Assembly: GCA_030427205.1 (NCBI GenBank) | Contig: JAUHXC010000004.1 | Coordinates: forward strand, 1-64,000 | Reading direction: 5' to 3' | DNA: 64,000 nt | Source: a bacterium | GTDB taxonomy: Bacteria > Myxococcota_A > Bradymonadia > UBA7976 > UBA1532 | Shown: in pieces, positions 8,763 through 18,200 of the stretch | How positions within the stretch are numbered: the first letter of the stretch is position 1 | Layout: each line of letters begins with the position of its first letter | Made by a program: the position numbers and the translations under genes | Notes under the pieces: generated by a model | What the model saw: only the letters and a program-made list of their open reading frames with translations | The model's database searches: none | Told to the model about the DNA's origin: nothing

Positions 8763-10557
8763 CGCCTCGGGCAGCGCCCGGATCGCCCCCGCGCGCGCCG
8801 CCGCCTGGTTTGCCCTGTTTCTTGCCTACGCCGCGGGGATCGGCTGCGCGGCCGACGACGCGGCCGGCACCGACGAGCCGCGCGTCTTCGACATGCGCCC
8901 GCCGGCCGCCGAGGCCGGGGTCGACCCGAGCGATGCGGATCCGGACTGTGTGCGGGCGGTGGGCCAGAGCTGCTACGACGACCCCGACGTGCGGTGCCAG
9001 GCGGTCGCCACCTGGGTGGCCGAGGAGGCCTGCGTCGACGTCGATCGGGATTGCTTCGTCGGCGCCTGCCCGGGCATGCCCGAGGTCGAAGCGGCGCTCG
9101 GCGACTGCGACGACCGCGACCCGGCGGTGTATCCCGACGCGCCGGAGACCTGCACCGACGTCGATCACGACTGCGACGGCGAGTCGACCGAGGCTTTCCC
9201 CGAGCTGGGCGCCGACTGCATGGCCTGCGGGGCCGTGGGCAAGTGGGAGTGCAGCATCGACGACGCCTACGTCGGCGCGTGCAGCGTCGCCGCCGGTCAG
9301 AGCGGCGCGCCGGTGCCGCTGCCCGAAGAGGTCTGCGACGGGCTCGATCAGGACTGCGACGGGCTGTTCGACGAGGGCTGCCGGATCGCCACGACGCAAG
9401 GCGCGGCGCTGGCCCACCCCGCGGTGTGCCCCGACGGCGCGGTGGCGGTGGTCGAGGGCGAGACCCTGGTCCTCTTCTCGCCGACCGAGAGCGGCGCGGT
9501 GGCCCGCAGTGAGATCGAGGGCGGCGGCTTGCCGGCGCTGCCCCATTGCGGGCCGGCGGGGCTGGCGTGGCTGGCGCGCATGGACGAGACGCCGTGCGCG
9601 GCGGCCGACGGCGCGCCGCTGGCGTGTCCGTCGACGGTCTGGTTCCGGGCGCCCGACGGCGCGCCGCTGCAGGTCACCGATCTGCCGGGGGCCTTCGGGC
9701 GACCGGTGGTCGGGCTGGACGGGATCTGGTGGCATTCGGTGCTCGCCGACCGACCGAGTCTGCTGACGTGGCGCATCGACGGCGAGCGGCCCGAGGCGGC
9801 GCTCGACGACCCGTATAGCGATCCGACGGCGCCCGACGCGGACGGCTGGATGGCGGTGCGCGCGTGGGACGAGGATCCGCCGCGGGTGACCCAGGTGAAC
9901 GTCGACAGCGGCGGCCAGCGGTCGGCCAACGACGCGCCGGGCCTCGAGTGGCCGCCCGGTCCGCCGAGTCGCGACGGCGGCTGGGTGGCGTGGAGCGTCG
10001 GCGGCGAGGCGCCGGTGGTCTGGGTGGTGACCGGCAGCGGGCGCGATGGCTTCCGTCCGGTGGCCGGGCCTGGGCCGCAGCGGCGGCCGCGGCTGGCGGG
10101 CGATGTGCTGGTCTGGCTCGACGAGGCGGCCGGCGGCGCGCTGCGCGCGTTCGACCTGCGCACCGGGGACGAGCGGCTGCTGTCGCCCGGTCCGGTGGGC
10201 CTCGACGACTTCGCGGTGCGCCGCGGCGAGGCGGTCTGGATCGAGGGAGAGGGGGCCGCTCAGCGCTTGCGGCGGGCGGCGTTGCCCGGGGCAGAGCCGG
10301 AGCCCGATCCCGATCCCGAGGACACGGGCGTCGGGCCGGACGGCGGCGTCGATCCGGGGGATCTGGGCGTCGCGGGCGATATGGCGCCGGTGGACGCGGG
10401 GCAGCAGGACATGGGCCCGCCGAGCGACATGGGACCGCCGAGCGACATGGGCCTGCCGAGTGACATGGGCCTGCCGGACCTGGGCCCTGGCGAGGCCGAT
10501 ACGGGCCCCGGCGAGGCCGATATGGGGCCCGTGCCCGCACCGGATATGGCCCCCTGA
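8746..10557 (+). CDS. Lipoprotein with MopE-type metal-binding motifs and propeller-like repeats
   Basis: A 603-residue lipoprotein starting at ATG 8746, inside the end of the upstream gene. The leader ends AYAAGIGCAADD, giving a lipidated Cys. Residues 60-205 contain MopE-like motifs: DDRDPAVYPDAPETC, DHDCDGES and EEVCDGLDQDCDGLFDEGC. In MopE-related proteins this cysteine/aspartate pattern is associated with metal binding. Residues 205-520 repeat the beta-propeller-like pattern of the previous gene (LAWLARMDET, DGIWWHSVLAD, GDVLVWLDEAAGG). The C-terminal ~80 residues are a low-complexity Asp/Gly/Pro tail with the repeated phrase PSDMG, probably a flexible surface stalk. It is the last of the four overlapping genes; a hairpin follows at 10569. 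Confidence 0.75.
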   Translation: MNASSNASGSARIAPARAAAWFALFLAYAAGIGCAADDAAGTDEPRVFDMRPPAAEAGVDPSDADPDCVRAVGQSCYDDPDVRCQAVATWVAEEACVDVDRDCFVGACPGMPEVEAALGDCDDRDPAVYPDAPETCTDVDHDCDGESTEAFPELGADCMACGAVGKWECSIDDAYVGACSVAAGQSGAPVPLPEEVCDGLDQDCDGLFDEGCRIATTQGAALAHPAVCPDGAVAVVEGETLVLFSPTESGAVARSEIEGGGLPALPHCGPAGLAWLARMDETPCAAADGAPLACPSTVWFRAPDGAPLQVTDLPGAFGRPVVGLDGIWWHSVLADRPSLLTWRIDGERPEAALDDPYSDPTAPDADGWMAVRAWDEDPPRVTQVNVDSGGQRSANDAPGLEWPPGPPSRDGGWVAWSVGGEAPVVWVVTGSGRDGFRPVAGPGPQRRPRLAGDVLVWLDEAAGGALRAFDLRTGDERLLSPGPVGLDDFAVRRGEAVWIEGEGAAQRLRRAALPGAEPEPDPDPEDTGVGPDGGVDPGDLGVAGDMAPVDAGQQDMGPPSDMGPPSDMGLPSDMGLPDLGPGEADTGPGEADMGPVPAPDMAP

Positions 10558-10568
10558 GCCCCCAGGAT

Positions 10569-10582
10569 GGCCCGCCAGGGCC
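10569..10582 (+). terminator. Hairpin after the kinase/lipoprotein operon
   Basis: GGCCC, loop GCCA, GGGCC, followed by GTTTCGTT. It lies 12 bases after the stop at 10557 and before the convergent tmcA gene. The stem is short, so this is a probable rather than certain terminator. Confidence 0.4.
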
Positions 10583-10639
10583 GTTTCGTTCGCGGCGGGT
10601 ACGGCGGCAGGCGGTCATCGATGGCCGCTCCGGCGGGCC

Positions 10640-12658
10640 TCAGGGCGCGCTTGCGGGCCCCCTGAACTGCTCTTCCAGCTCGGGGGCGGCGGCCCGTACC
10701 AGCGCCCGCACGGCGCGCCGCAGCTGGCGCATCGCCGCGCGGACCCCGCCGTGGGCGGCGCCCACCGACGCCCAGCTCTCGGCGCGCAGCACCCGGCGCT
10801 CGATGAGATCCCGATCCGCCGGGCTCAGCGTCGCCCGCGCGGCGGGGCCGTGCTCGACGGGGCTGTCCTCCACAAAGCACTGCTCGCCGAAGTACTGCTC
10901 GACGAACGCCATCACCGACGCGCCGACCGACTCGAAGCCGCGGGGGCCGAAGGCGTAGGCCGCCACCGCGGCGTCCCGGGCAGCCCGATCCGGGCGCGGC
11001 GCGGGCAGGCCCGCGAGCACCGCGTCGATCAGGGCCGGCGCGACGATCTGGTCGGTGGCCATCAGCTCGAGCTGTCGCGGCAGCTCGACGGCCAGGCGGA
11101 CCCGCAGGTCGCGCACGAGCGCCTGCGCCGCGGCGGAGCATGGCCGGATCATCACCGCCGCCGGCTCCCCGGCCCGCCGTCCCCCCGAGAGACCGAGGCG
11201 CACCAGCCGATAGCCCTGCGCCCGCCGGAAAGCGAGCACCGCCGGGGTCGCGCCGAAGACGGTGCCGAAGAGATCCGGGCGATGCAGCCGGTGCACCTCG
11301 GCGGCGAGCGTCGCGCCCAGGCCCCGCCGGCGCAGGGCGGGGTGGGTCGCGATGCGTACGCTGCGCAGCAGCTTCATGCCGGCGGCGTCGGGTCGGCCGC
11401 AGTCGGCGGCCAGGGTCTCGGGCAGGGCCTGGCCGCGGATCGATCGTGCGCCGCGAAACAAGCCTTCGGCCACATCGGGCGGCAGGCGGCCCTCGTCGAC
11501 GAGCAGGTTCACCGCCGCGACCCGGCCGTCGATCAGCAGCCCGTGCAGGTGCACGCCCGGCCCGTCGAGCAGCAGCGCCAGATCGCGGGGCGTCGTCCGG
11601 TAGTGGGCGTGCACCAGCAGCCCGAAGACGGCGCGCAGGCGGGCGTCGTCGGCCGCCAGCGCGTCGCGATCGAAGGTCACGCATCGGGGCGGCCCCGCGG
11701 CGTCGGCGTTGATCGGATCGGGGCGGGCGTCGAGCAGCAGCGCGTCGAAGACGAAGCGCTCGACCGGGTCGTCGGCCGCCCAGCGGATGGGCGTCTGCAG
11801 GCTCAGCGCGGTCAGCGGTCGGCCGCGCGCCCGCTGTATGTCTTCGAGCCAGGTGGTGAACCGCAGGACGAAGCCGCGGCCGGTGCCCTCGTAGCCCCGG
11901 GTGGTGGTGGCGAACGCCAAACGGGCGTCGGGGTGCCGGCGCACCAGCCGGCGCAGCGCGGGCACGGGCACTTGCGCGGCTTCGTCGACGACGATGATCG
12001 CCGGCCGTCGGTTGCCGGCGAGCAGCGCGCGCAGTGGGGTGAACTCGACCGCCGGACAGAAGCGGCAGACCTCGGCGACCGCGTCGGGGCCGGGGCCGGT
12101 GAGCGCGACGTCGCCGTCGAGGCCGCGCAGCGCCAGCCCCAAGGCGGCGGACTTGCCCCGCCCCCGATCGGCGATCAGGGTCGCCGCGGCGCCGGGTGGA
12201 CCGGTCAGCAGGGTGCGCAGTGTTTCGACCACCGCCGCCTGCTCGGCGGTGCCCGCGGGCGGCGGCGGGGGCGGCGCGAACGGCTCGGGCACATGCCGCG
12301 GCGTCCGCGCGATGGCGGCCAGCAGCCGGCGGCGCCAGCGGTCGGGGCTCGGAGCGGCAGACAGGCGGACGATCAGCCGCCCGCCGCCGACGACGCAGCC
12401 ATGGGCCCGCCCGAGCATATCGGGGTCGGGATCGTCGAGGACCACCACGTCGAACCCGCGCCCGAGATAGCGGCGCAGGCCGCGGGCGTCGGTCTGCTCA
12501 TGGGGCCACTGCGGCGGCGCTCGACCGACCCAGAGTCCGCTCCGGGGGCCGCTCGCGGCGCCGGCCGCCGCGGCGAGGGCGGCGTCCGCCGAGCGCTCCA
12601 GCGGGCCGGGCAGCGCGATCAGCTGGCGGTGACGCGGATCGCGGGGCTGTTCGATCAT
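10640..12658 (-). CDS. tmcA: tRNA(Met) cytidine acetyltransferase TmcA
   Basis: A 672-residue protein, almost exactly the length of E. coli TmcA. The enzyme makes N4-acetylcytidine at the wobble position of elongator tRNA-Met, using acetyl-CoA and ATP (or GTP). The order of domains fits: an N-terminal domain, an RNA-helicase-like ATPase with Walker A (DRGRGKSA, about residue 165) and Walker B (IIVVDEAAQ, about 220), then a GNAT acetyltransferase core (RIATHPALRRRGLG, about 435) and a C-terminal tRNA-binding tail. I chose ATG 12658 because GACGAGGG lies just upstream; an in-frame ATG at 12673 would add five residues. It is convergent with the upstream operon and divergent from the DUF2330 gene, so it is probably transcribed alone. 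Confidence 0.9.
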   Translation of the reverse strand: MIEQPRDPRHRQLIALPGPLERSADAALAAAAGAASGPRSGLWVGRAPPQWPHEQTDARGLRRYLGRGFDVVVLDDPDPDMLGRAHGCVVGGGRLIVRLSAAPSPDRWRRRLLAAIARTPRHVPEPFAPPPPPPAGTAEQAAVVETLRTLLTGPPGAAATLIADRGRGKSAALGLALRGLDGDVALTGPGPDAVAEVCRFCPAVEFTPLRALLAGNRRPAIIVVDEAAQVPVPALRRLVRRHPDARLAFATTTRGYEGTGRGFVLRFTTWLEDIQRARGRPLTALSLQTPIRWAADDPVERFVFDALLLDARPDPINADAAGPPRCVTFDRDALAADDARLRAVFGLLVHAHYRTTPRDLALLLDGPGVHLHGLLIDGRVAAVNLLVDEGRLPPDVAEGLFRGARSIRGQALPETLAADCGRPDAAGMKLLRSVRIATHPALRRRGLGATLAAEVHRLHRPDLFGTVFGATPAVLAFRRAQGYRLVRLGLSGGRRAGEPAAVMIRPCSAAAQALVRDLRVRLAVELPRQLELMATDQIVAPALIDAVLAGLPAPRPDRAARDAAVAAYAFGPRGFESVGASVMAFVEQYFGEQCFVEDSPVEHGPAARATLSPADRDLIERRVLRAESWASVGAAHGGVRAAMRQLRRAVRALVRAAAPELEEQFRGPASAP

Positions 12659-12738
12659 GGGCCCTCGTCGCATGGCCCGGCGACGGGTGCAACCGGCAGC
12701 GGACGCGGCCCGTAGGGGCCGGCCGTGGTCGGGGTGAG

Positions 12739-12767
12739 TTGACTTCCGGCCGATCGGCGGCTTACCG
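12739..12767 (+). promoter_or_regulatory. Sigma-70-like promoter of the DUF2330 gene
   Basis: TTGACT at 12739-12744, a 17-base spacer and TTACCG at 12762-12767, in the divergent tmcA/DUF2330 intergenic region. The -35 hexamer is strong and the -10 is weak. The gene starts at 12806 after a GGAGG. Confidence 0.4.
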
Positions 12768-12805
12768 TCCCCCGGATCGAACCGAGAGGAGCCGGCGGAG
12801 GCGAG

Positions 12806-14110
12806 ATGAGGGCAGATCTGAAGCGGTTGTGGCGCGCGTTGATGGTGGTGGCCCTGCTGTTGGCCGGCGCCGGCCCGGCGAGCGCGTTCGGCGGGCTGGT
12901 GACGCCCGACGGCAACGGCACGATCGTGGCCACCCGGGCGATGATCGTCCGCTCGGCGGGTGAGATCACGCTCAACCTGCAGGCGCGCTATCTGGGCACG
13001 CCGGCCAGCGCGGTCTGGCTGGTGCCGGTGCCCAACTTCAACGAGCCGGGGGACGACGGCGTGCGCTCGGGCGTCGTCGCCCAGGAGACGCTCGACGAGC
13101 TGGCGCGGGCCACCTGGCCCATCCTCAGGGGTGAGTGCGAGGGCATGCCCGCCGGCGGCATGCAGCAGATCTCCCAGATCGAGCAGTACGGGCCGGCCAA
13201 CCAGATGGCGCTGCCGACCCGCTTCTTCACCGTGCCCGACATCACCATGGGCGGCCTCGACACCTACCTCGAAGGCCTCGGCATCACCCTCGACGAGGGT
13301 ATGCAGGCGGCGGTCTCGCGGGTGGTCGACGAGAACTACATGCTCGCGGCGGTGCGCATCGACACCGCCGAGCTGGGCGTCAACCGCATCGACCCGATCG
13401 TCAGCATCCGCTATCCGGCCGAGGCCGGCGACCCGATCAAGCTGGGGCTGCGGCTGCTCGAGTCGTCGGTGGGCATGGGCCCGGCCGACATGGTGCTGTG
13501 GTTGTTCGACCAGACCCGGCTGCGGGCGAACTTCGCCACCGAGGAGCTGGACTACGGCATGATCCGCTTCATCGCCCCGGGCGAGACGGACTACGTGCCG
13601 CAGTTCGACATGCAGGTCGGCGTGCGCCAGAGCCAGATGTTCGTCATCGAGAACGCCCGCCCGGTCGACGGCGCCGCGTTCGCCGATCCCGAGCTGGTCG
13701 CGGCGGCGGCGAGCGGCTTCATGACCCGGCTGCGGGCCCGCATCGTGCCCGCCGCCCTGCGCAACAACGTGGCCTTCGTCTCGTTCCGCGAGGGCGGCAT
13801 GGGCGAGGTGCCGCGGGAGCACGCCGTCGAGAGCCTCGGCTGCGGCATGCAGATGCCCGACATGGGCCTGCCCGACATGGGCGGTGAAGGCGCCGGCGGC
13901 GCGGGCGGTGAGGGCGGCGCGGGCGGCATGGGCGGCGCCGGTGGCAGCGACGACGGCGGCCTCGCCGTCGACCTGGGCGATGACGACGATGACGGCGGCG
14001 GCGGCGCGAGCGGCTGCCTGGCGGCCCCTGGAGCGGCCCCCACCGGTTGGCCGGCCCTGCTCTTGATCCCCCTCTTCCTGTGCCTGCCCGGCGTGCGCCG
14101 GCGCGGCTGA
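12806..14110 (+). CDS. DUF2330 family protein with MYXO-CTERM-like tail
   Basis: A 434-residue secreted protein; ATG 12806 follows GGAGGCGAG. Residues 1-27 are a signal peptide ending in AGPASAFGG. The domain to about residue 350 matches the DUF2330 pattern (mature N-terminus FGGLVTPDGNG, then AVWLVPVPNFNEPGD), a family of unknown function common in Myxococcota. Residues 355-400 are a Gly/Ala-rich linker (GGEGGAGGMGGAGG) leading to an acidic DDDDDGGGG run. The end is a small sorting-tail-like element: ASGC, then a hydrophobic helix (WPALLLIPLFLCLPG), then RRRG. A Cys, transmembrane helix and Arg-rich end is the layout of MYXO-CTERM signals, which anchor proteins at the cell surface. The exact consensus is only partly met. 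Confidence 0.8.
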   Translation: MRADLKRLWRALMVVALLLAGAGPASAFGGLVTPDGNGTIVATRAMIVRSAGEITLNLQARYLGTPASAVWLVPVPNFNEPGDDGVRSGVVAQETLDELARATWPILRGECEGMPAGGMQQISQIEQYGPANQMALPTRFFTVPDITMGGLDTYLEGLGITLDEGMQAAVSRVVDENYMLAAVRIDTAELGVNRIDPIVSIRYPAEAGDPIKLGLRLLESSVGMGPADMVLWLFDQTRLRANFATEELDYGMIRFIAPGETDYVPQFDMQVGVRQSQMFVIENARPVDGAAFADPELVAAAASGFMTRLRARIVPAALRNNVAFVSFREGGMGEVPREHAVESLGCGMQMPDMGLPDMGGEGAGGAGGEGGAGGMGGAGGSDDGGLAVDLGDDDDDGGGGASGCLAAPGAAPTGWPALLLIPLFLCLPGVRRRG

Positions 14111-14139
14111 TCCCCACTGACGGACAGGATCCCCATCCG

Positions 14140-15213
14140 ATGAAGGAACACGACGACGGCCTCGGGCCGGATGCGCCGGCCGAAGAGGTCGAGACCGCCA
14201 CCGAGCAGCACCCCAGCGAAGACCCCGCCGAGGGCGAGGTCTACGAAGAGGTCATCGAGATCGAGGAGTCGCATCTGCTGCCCCTCGGGGCATGGCAGCC
14301 GGAGGTCTACGCCCGGCTGCTCGAGCTGATCGACCGCCACGGGGTCAACAGCCCCGATTACGATCCCGAGAAGCCGCCCCTGGCCATCTTCGACTGCGAC
14401 GGCACCCTCATCCACCACGACGTGGGCGAGGCGATGATGCGCTACATGGTCACCCGGCGGAAGCTCAATACCGACCGCGGCTTCTGGCAGCACCTGGTGC
14501 CCGATCGGCTGGGCCGGGACGCGCTCAACGCGGCCTACAAGGCGGTCGCCGGGCGCGCCGACAACGAGGTGCACGACACCGCCGCCTATCGCCGCTATCG
14601 GGCGGGCATGATGGGGGCCTACCACACCCTGCTCGAGACCGACGGGCACGATACGGCCTACTCGTTCGCCGTGCGCATGCTGCGCGGCCAGCACGAGCGC
14701 ACCGTGGCCGATCTGTGCGAGGAGGTGCTCGAGTACGAGCTGGGTCGTCCGCTGGGCCAGGAGGACATCCCCCACGGTCCGCCGTTCGCCGGGCTGGTGG
14801 TGCCCACGGGCATCCGGGTCTACATCGAGATGGTCGAGCTGATCGGCGCGCTGGAGAACCAGGGCTTTCAGACCTGGATCGTCACCGCGTCGAACGCCTA
14901 CATCGTCAAGGCGCTCGCCCGGCGCATCGGCTTCCCCGAGGAGCGGGTGCTCGGCGTCGAGTTGCAGACCCAGGGCGGGCGCTATACCGACCGCATCATC
15001 GAGCCGTCGCCGGTGGGCGAGGGCAAGCTCGAGATGTTCCTCGATCTCGTCGGTCGCAGCCCGGTGTTCGTGGCCGGCGACTCGATGAACGACCTCGAGC
15101 TGATGGAGAACTGCGAAGATACCTGCCTGGTCATCGACAAGGGCGGGGACGACCAGATCCTCACCATCGCCGACGAGAAGGGCTGGCTGATCCAGCCGCC
15201 GCTCTCGGTCTGA
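14140..15213 (+). CDS. HAD-superfamily phosphatase (phosphoserine/phosphocholine phosphatase-like)
   Basis: A 357-residue cytoplasmic HAD hydrolase. ATG 14140 is chosen; the frame is open further upstream inside the previous gene. Residues 1-45 are acidic and probably disordered. Motif I is IFDCDGTLI (about 82), giving the Asp nucleophile and the Asp general acid/base. Motif II is the Thr in IVTASN (about 247). The motif IV acidic residues are in GDSMNDLELM (about 313). Between motifs I and II there is an unusually long helical cap of about 150 residues. The family hydrolyses small phosphate esters; the closest style is the SerB/phosphocholine-phosphatase branch, but the substrate cannot be told from sequence. 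It sits 29 bases after the DUF2330 gene and may be cotranscribed with it. Confidence 0.8.
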   Translation: MKEHDDGLGPDAPAEEVETATEQHPSEDPAEGEVYEEVIEIEESHLLPLGAWQPEVYARLLELIDRHGVNSPDYDPEKPPLAIFDCDGTLIHHDVGEAMMRYMVTRRKLNTDRGFWQHLVPDRLGRDALNAAYKAVAGRADNEVHDTAAYRRYRAGMMGAYHTLLETDGHDTAYSFAVRMLRGQHERTVADLCEEVLEYELGRPLGQEDIPHGPPFAGLVVPTGIRVYIEMVELIGALENQGFQTWIVTASNAYIVKALARRIGFPEERVLGVELQTQGGRYTDRIIEPSPVGEGKLEMFLDLVGRSPVFVAGDSMNDLELMENCEDTCLVIDKGGDDQILTIADEKGWLIQPPLSV

Positions 15214-15218
15214 CGCGC

Positions 15219-15232
15219 GCCGCCTCGGCGGC
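15219..15232. terminator. Hairpin between convergent genes
   Basis: GCCGC, loop CTCG, GCGGC lies in the 34-base gap between the HAD gene and the convergent kinase-ATPase gene, so it could serve both directions. There is no T-tract. Confidence 0.3.
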
Positions 15233-15247
15233 CCGCGGATCCCACCG

Positions 15248-18200
15248 TCAGATCAACCGGAACAGCGCCGACATCTCCGGCGGCGGCATCGCGCCGGCGT
15301 CGGCCAGCAACCGCTCCGCCCGGCGGCGCTCCTGCCGCATGTCGCGGCCCTGCCGCTGGCGCACGACGGCCAGCAGCGCGCGCACCAGCGCCAGCAGCGC
15401 CGGGTGATCGGGGCGGGCCTCGGCGCGGGTGAGCGCCTCGATGCGGATCCCGGCTTCGACCGCATCGCCCGCGAACAGCGCTTCGAATGTATCGATCAGC
15501 GCCGACCAGGTCCGCGGTGTGGGGTCGAGCCGCGCCAGCCGCTGCCGGGCGATGGCGACCACGTCTGGCCCGACGCTGCCGCTGCGCAGCTGGTGTATGG
15601 CGGCGGTCAGCCGGGCGCGGATCTCGAGGATGGTGCGTTCGACGAGCGGCGCTCGCCGCCGGGCGAGGCGATGATCGGCCAGCCCGTCGAGCTCGCGCAG
15701 CGCGAGCGCCGCATCACCCTGGTACAGCCCGCGCCGGGCCTGCAGCAGCCGCACGCCGATATCGAGTAGATCGCCCGCCCGAACCCGGGCCTGCAGATCG
15801 TCGATGAGGCGATCGGCGGCCCGGAACTCCCCCGACTCGAGGTACAGCCGGGCCTGGACGAGCGCGATCGGATCGGCCTGCCCCTGCGGTCGGCGTCGAT
15901 CGCCGATCAGGGGGCGCAGCGCCATCCGCGCGGCCTTGAGTTGACCCCGGGCCAGATCGAGCCGCACCCGGGCGAGCATCAGCTCGGCGCGCACCGGATC
16001 GTGGGTCGGCACCCGGTGCAGCAGCAGCACGCCCGCCTCTTCGATGACCTCCTGCGCCTCGCTCAGCCGGCCGTGGGCTTCGAGCACCGCGACCCGGGCG
16101 AGCGCGTGGGCCGCGCGGCGGGCGGCGTCGGCGCTGCGCCCTTCGTCGGCGTGGCTCTCCAGCAGCGCCTCAGCCCGGTCGACCGACGCCCGGTCGGCGC
16201 GGCCGGCCAGCAGCCGGGCCCGGATCACCTGCGCCGCGGGCGTGGTCAGCTCACCCAGCGTCGTCTCCGCGCGCGGCGGATCGATGCTCGCCAGCAGCGC
16301 GGCGAGGGGCGGTCGGGCGCTGGCCGGCAGGCGGTCGGCCAGCGCGTCGAAGCGGGCCAGATCGCCGGCCAGCAGGAGCAGCTGCGCCCGCCGCCCCCGC
16401 CAGCGCTCGCCCTCCGCCGGGTCTTCGACCGCCACCTGGGCCAGCGCCGTCGCCGCGTCGGCGAAGTGCCCCGCCCGGGCGCGGCTGTCGGCCAGATCGA
16501 GCAGCAGCTCGACCCGCCGGTCGCCGTGGGTCTCACCCTGCAACGCCATCTCGAGCAACGCGATCGCCCGCGGCGCCTCGTCGGTGTGCCGGGCGCGGGT
16601 GGCCGTCCGGCTGGCGAAGTCGACCGCGGCGCCCGGGCGGCCGGCGGCGGTCCAGTGATGCTCGACCTCCCGGGCGTCGCCGGCGCTCTGGTGGGCCTGG
16701 GCCAGTCGGGCGTGCAGGGCCTTCTCCGCGTCAGGGTCGAGGGCGCGCCGAACGACGTCCATCAGCAGGACGTGCCGCGGCACGAGGTACACCTCGCCGT
16801 CGGGCGTGCTCTCGACGTGGGACAGCCCGGTGGTCGACAGCGCGCGCATCGCCTGGTGCACGCCTTCGTTGTCCAGGCCGGTGGCCGCCTGCAGCACCGC
16901 GGCCGTCGGTGAGCGCCGGCTCACCGCGAGCAGCTCGGCCAGGCTGCGGCTGCGCGCGTCGAGCGCCGCCATGCGCCGGGCCACCGAGTCGGTGAGGGTC
17001 GGCGGCGCCGCGTCGGGCTCCCGGCGTAGGGCGTCGACCATCTCGGCGACGAACAGCGGAATCCCGCGGGTCTGGGTGTGGATGTGGTCCGCCAGCCAGG
17101 ACGGCGCCGCGTCGAGCTGGTCTTCGAGCAGCTGACGGGTCTCGGCCAGGGTGAACGGCGCCAGCTCGACCCGCCGCACCGTGGGCAGGTCGCCGAGGAC
17201 GTCCAGCAGCTTCTCGACCCGGCCGCCGGGGGCCACCGCGCCGCGCTGGACCGTCACGATCATCAGCAGCGGCGGCGGGTGCCCGCCGGCTTGCAGTGCC
17301 TCGAGCACCTCGCACACGCTGTCGTCGGCCAGGTGCAGCTGCTCGAGGGCCAGCAACAACAGCCGCTTTCCGGCCAGGCTGGTGAGCAGCCCCGACAGCG
17401 ACTCGGCGAGGGTGTGGGTGCCGTCGGGCTCGCCGTGTTCGCGCGCGGGCAGCAACTCGCCGAGGAAGGTCAGCCCGGCGATCAGCGGGGCGCGCATCGC
17501 CCGCGGTTGGCGCCGCAGCACCCGGGCGGTCTGCCGGCGATAGGCCTCCGCGATGCGCTCGACGACCGTATCGAGGCCGCGCAGCGGCACGTGGTCGCGC
17601 ACCACGCAGTCGCCGGTGAACAGCGCCGCCCCGTAGAGCCGCGTCTCCCGGCCGAACTCTTCGATCAGCGCTGATTTGCCGATGCCCGCCGGCCCCTCGA
17701 CGATCACCAGCCGCCCGTGGCCCTCGCGCACGTCGGCCAGCGTTTGGTGCAGGACCTTGCGCGCCGCCCGCCGACCGACGAAGTCGGTGGCCGCGACCAC
17801 TGGCTCGACCTCCGCCTTGAGCATCTCGAGCGCTTCCACCGCCGACGGCCGGTCGGTGGGCGCTTTCTTGAGCAGCTCCATGCAGACCAGCGCCAGATCG
17901 GGCGGCACCCCCGGCACCCGCTGCACCAGCGACGGCGGCGGGTCGTTGCGGTGCATCGCCGCGACCTCGCTGCTCTCGCCTTCGAACGGCGGCGTGCCCG
18001 CCAGCAGCTCGTAGAGCACGACGCCGGCGGCATACAGGTCGGTGGCGGCGGTCACCTGCGAGCCCAGCGACTGCTCCGGGCTGAAGTAGGTCGATGTGCC
18101 GAAGACCTGCGACAGGCTCTGCCCCAGCCCGCCGGGCAACAGCTCCTTGACGATGCCGAAGTCGACGAGCTTGAGCACGCCGCTCTTGTCGACGAGCACG

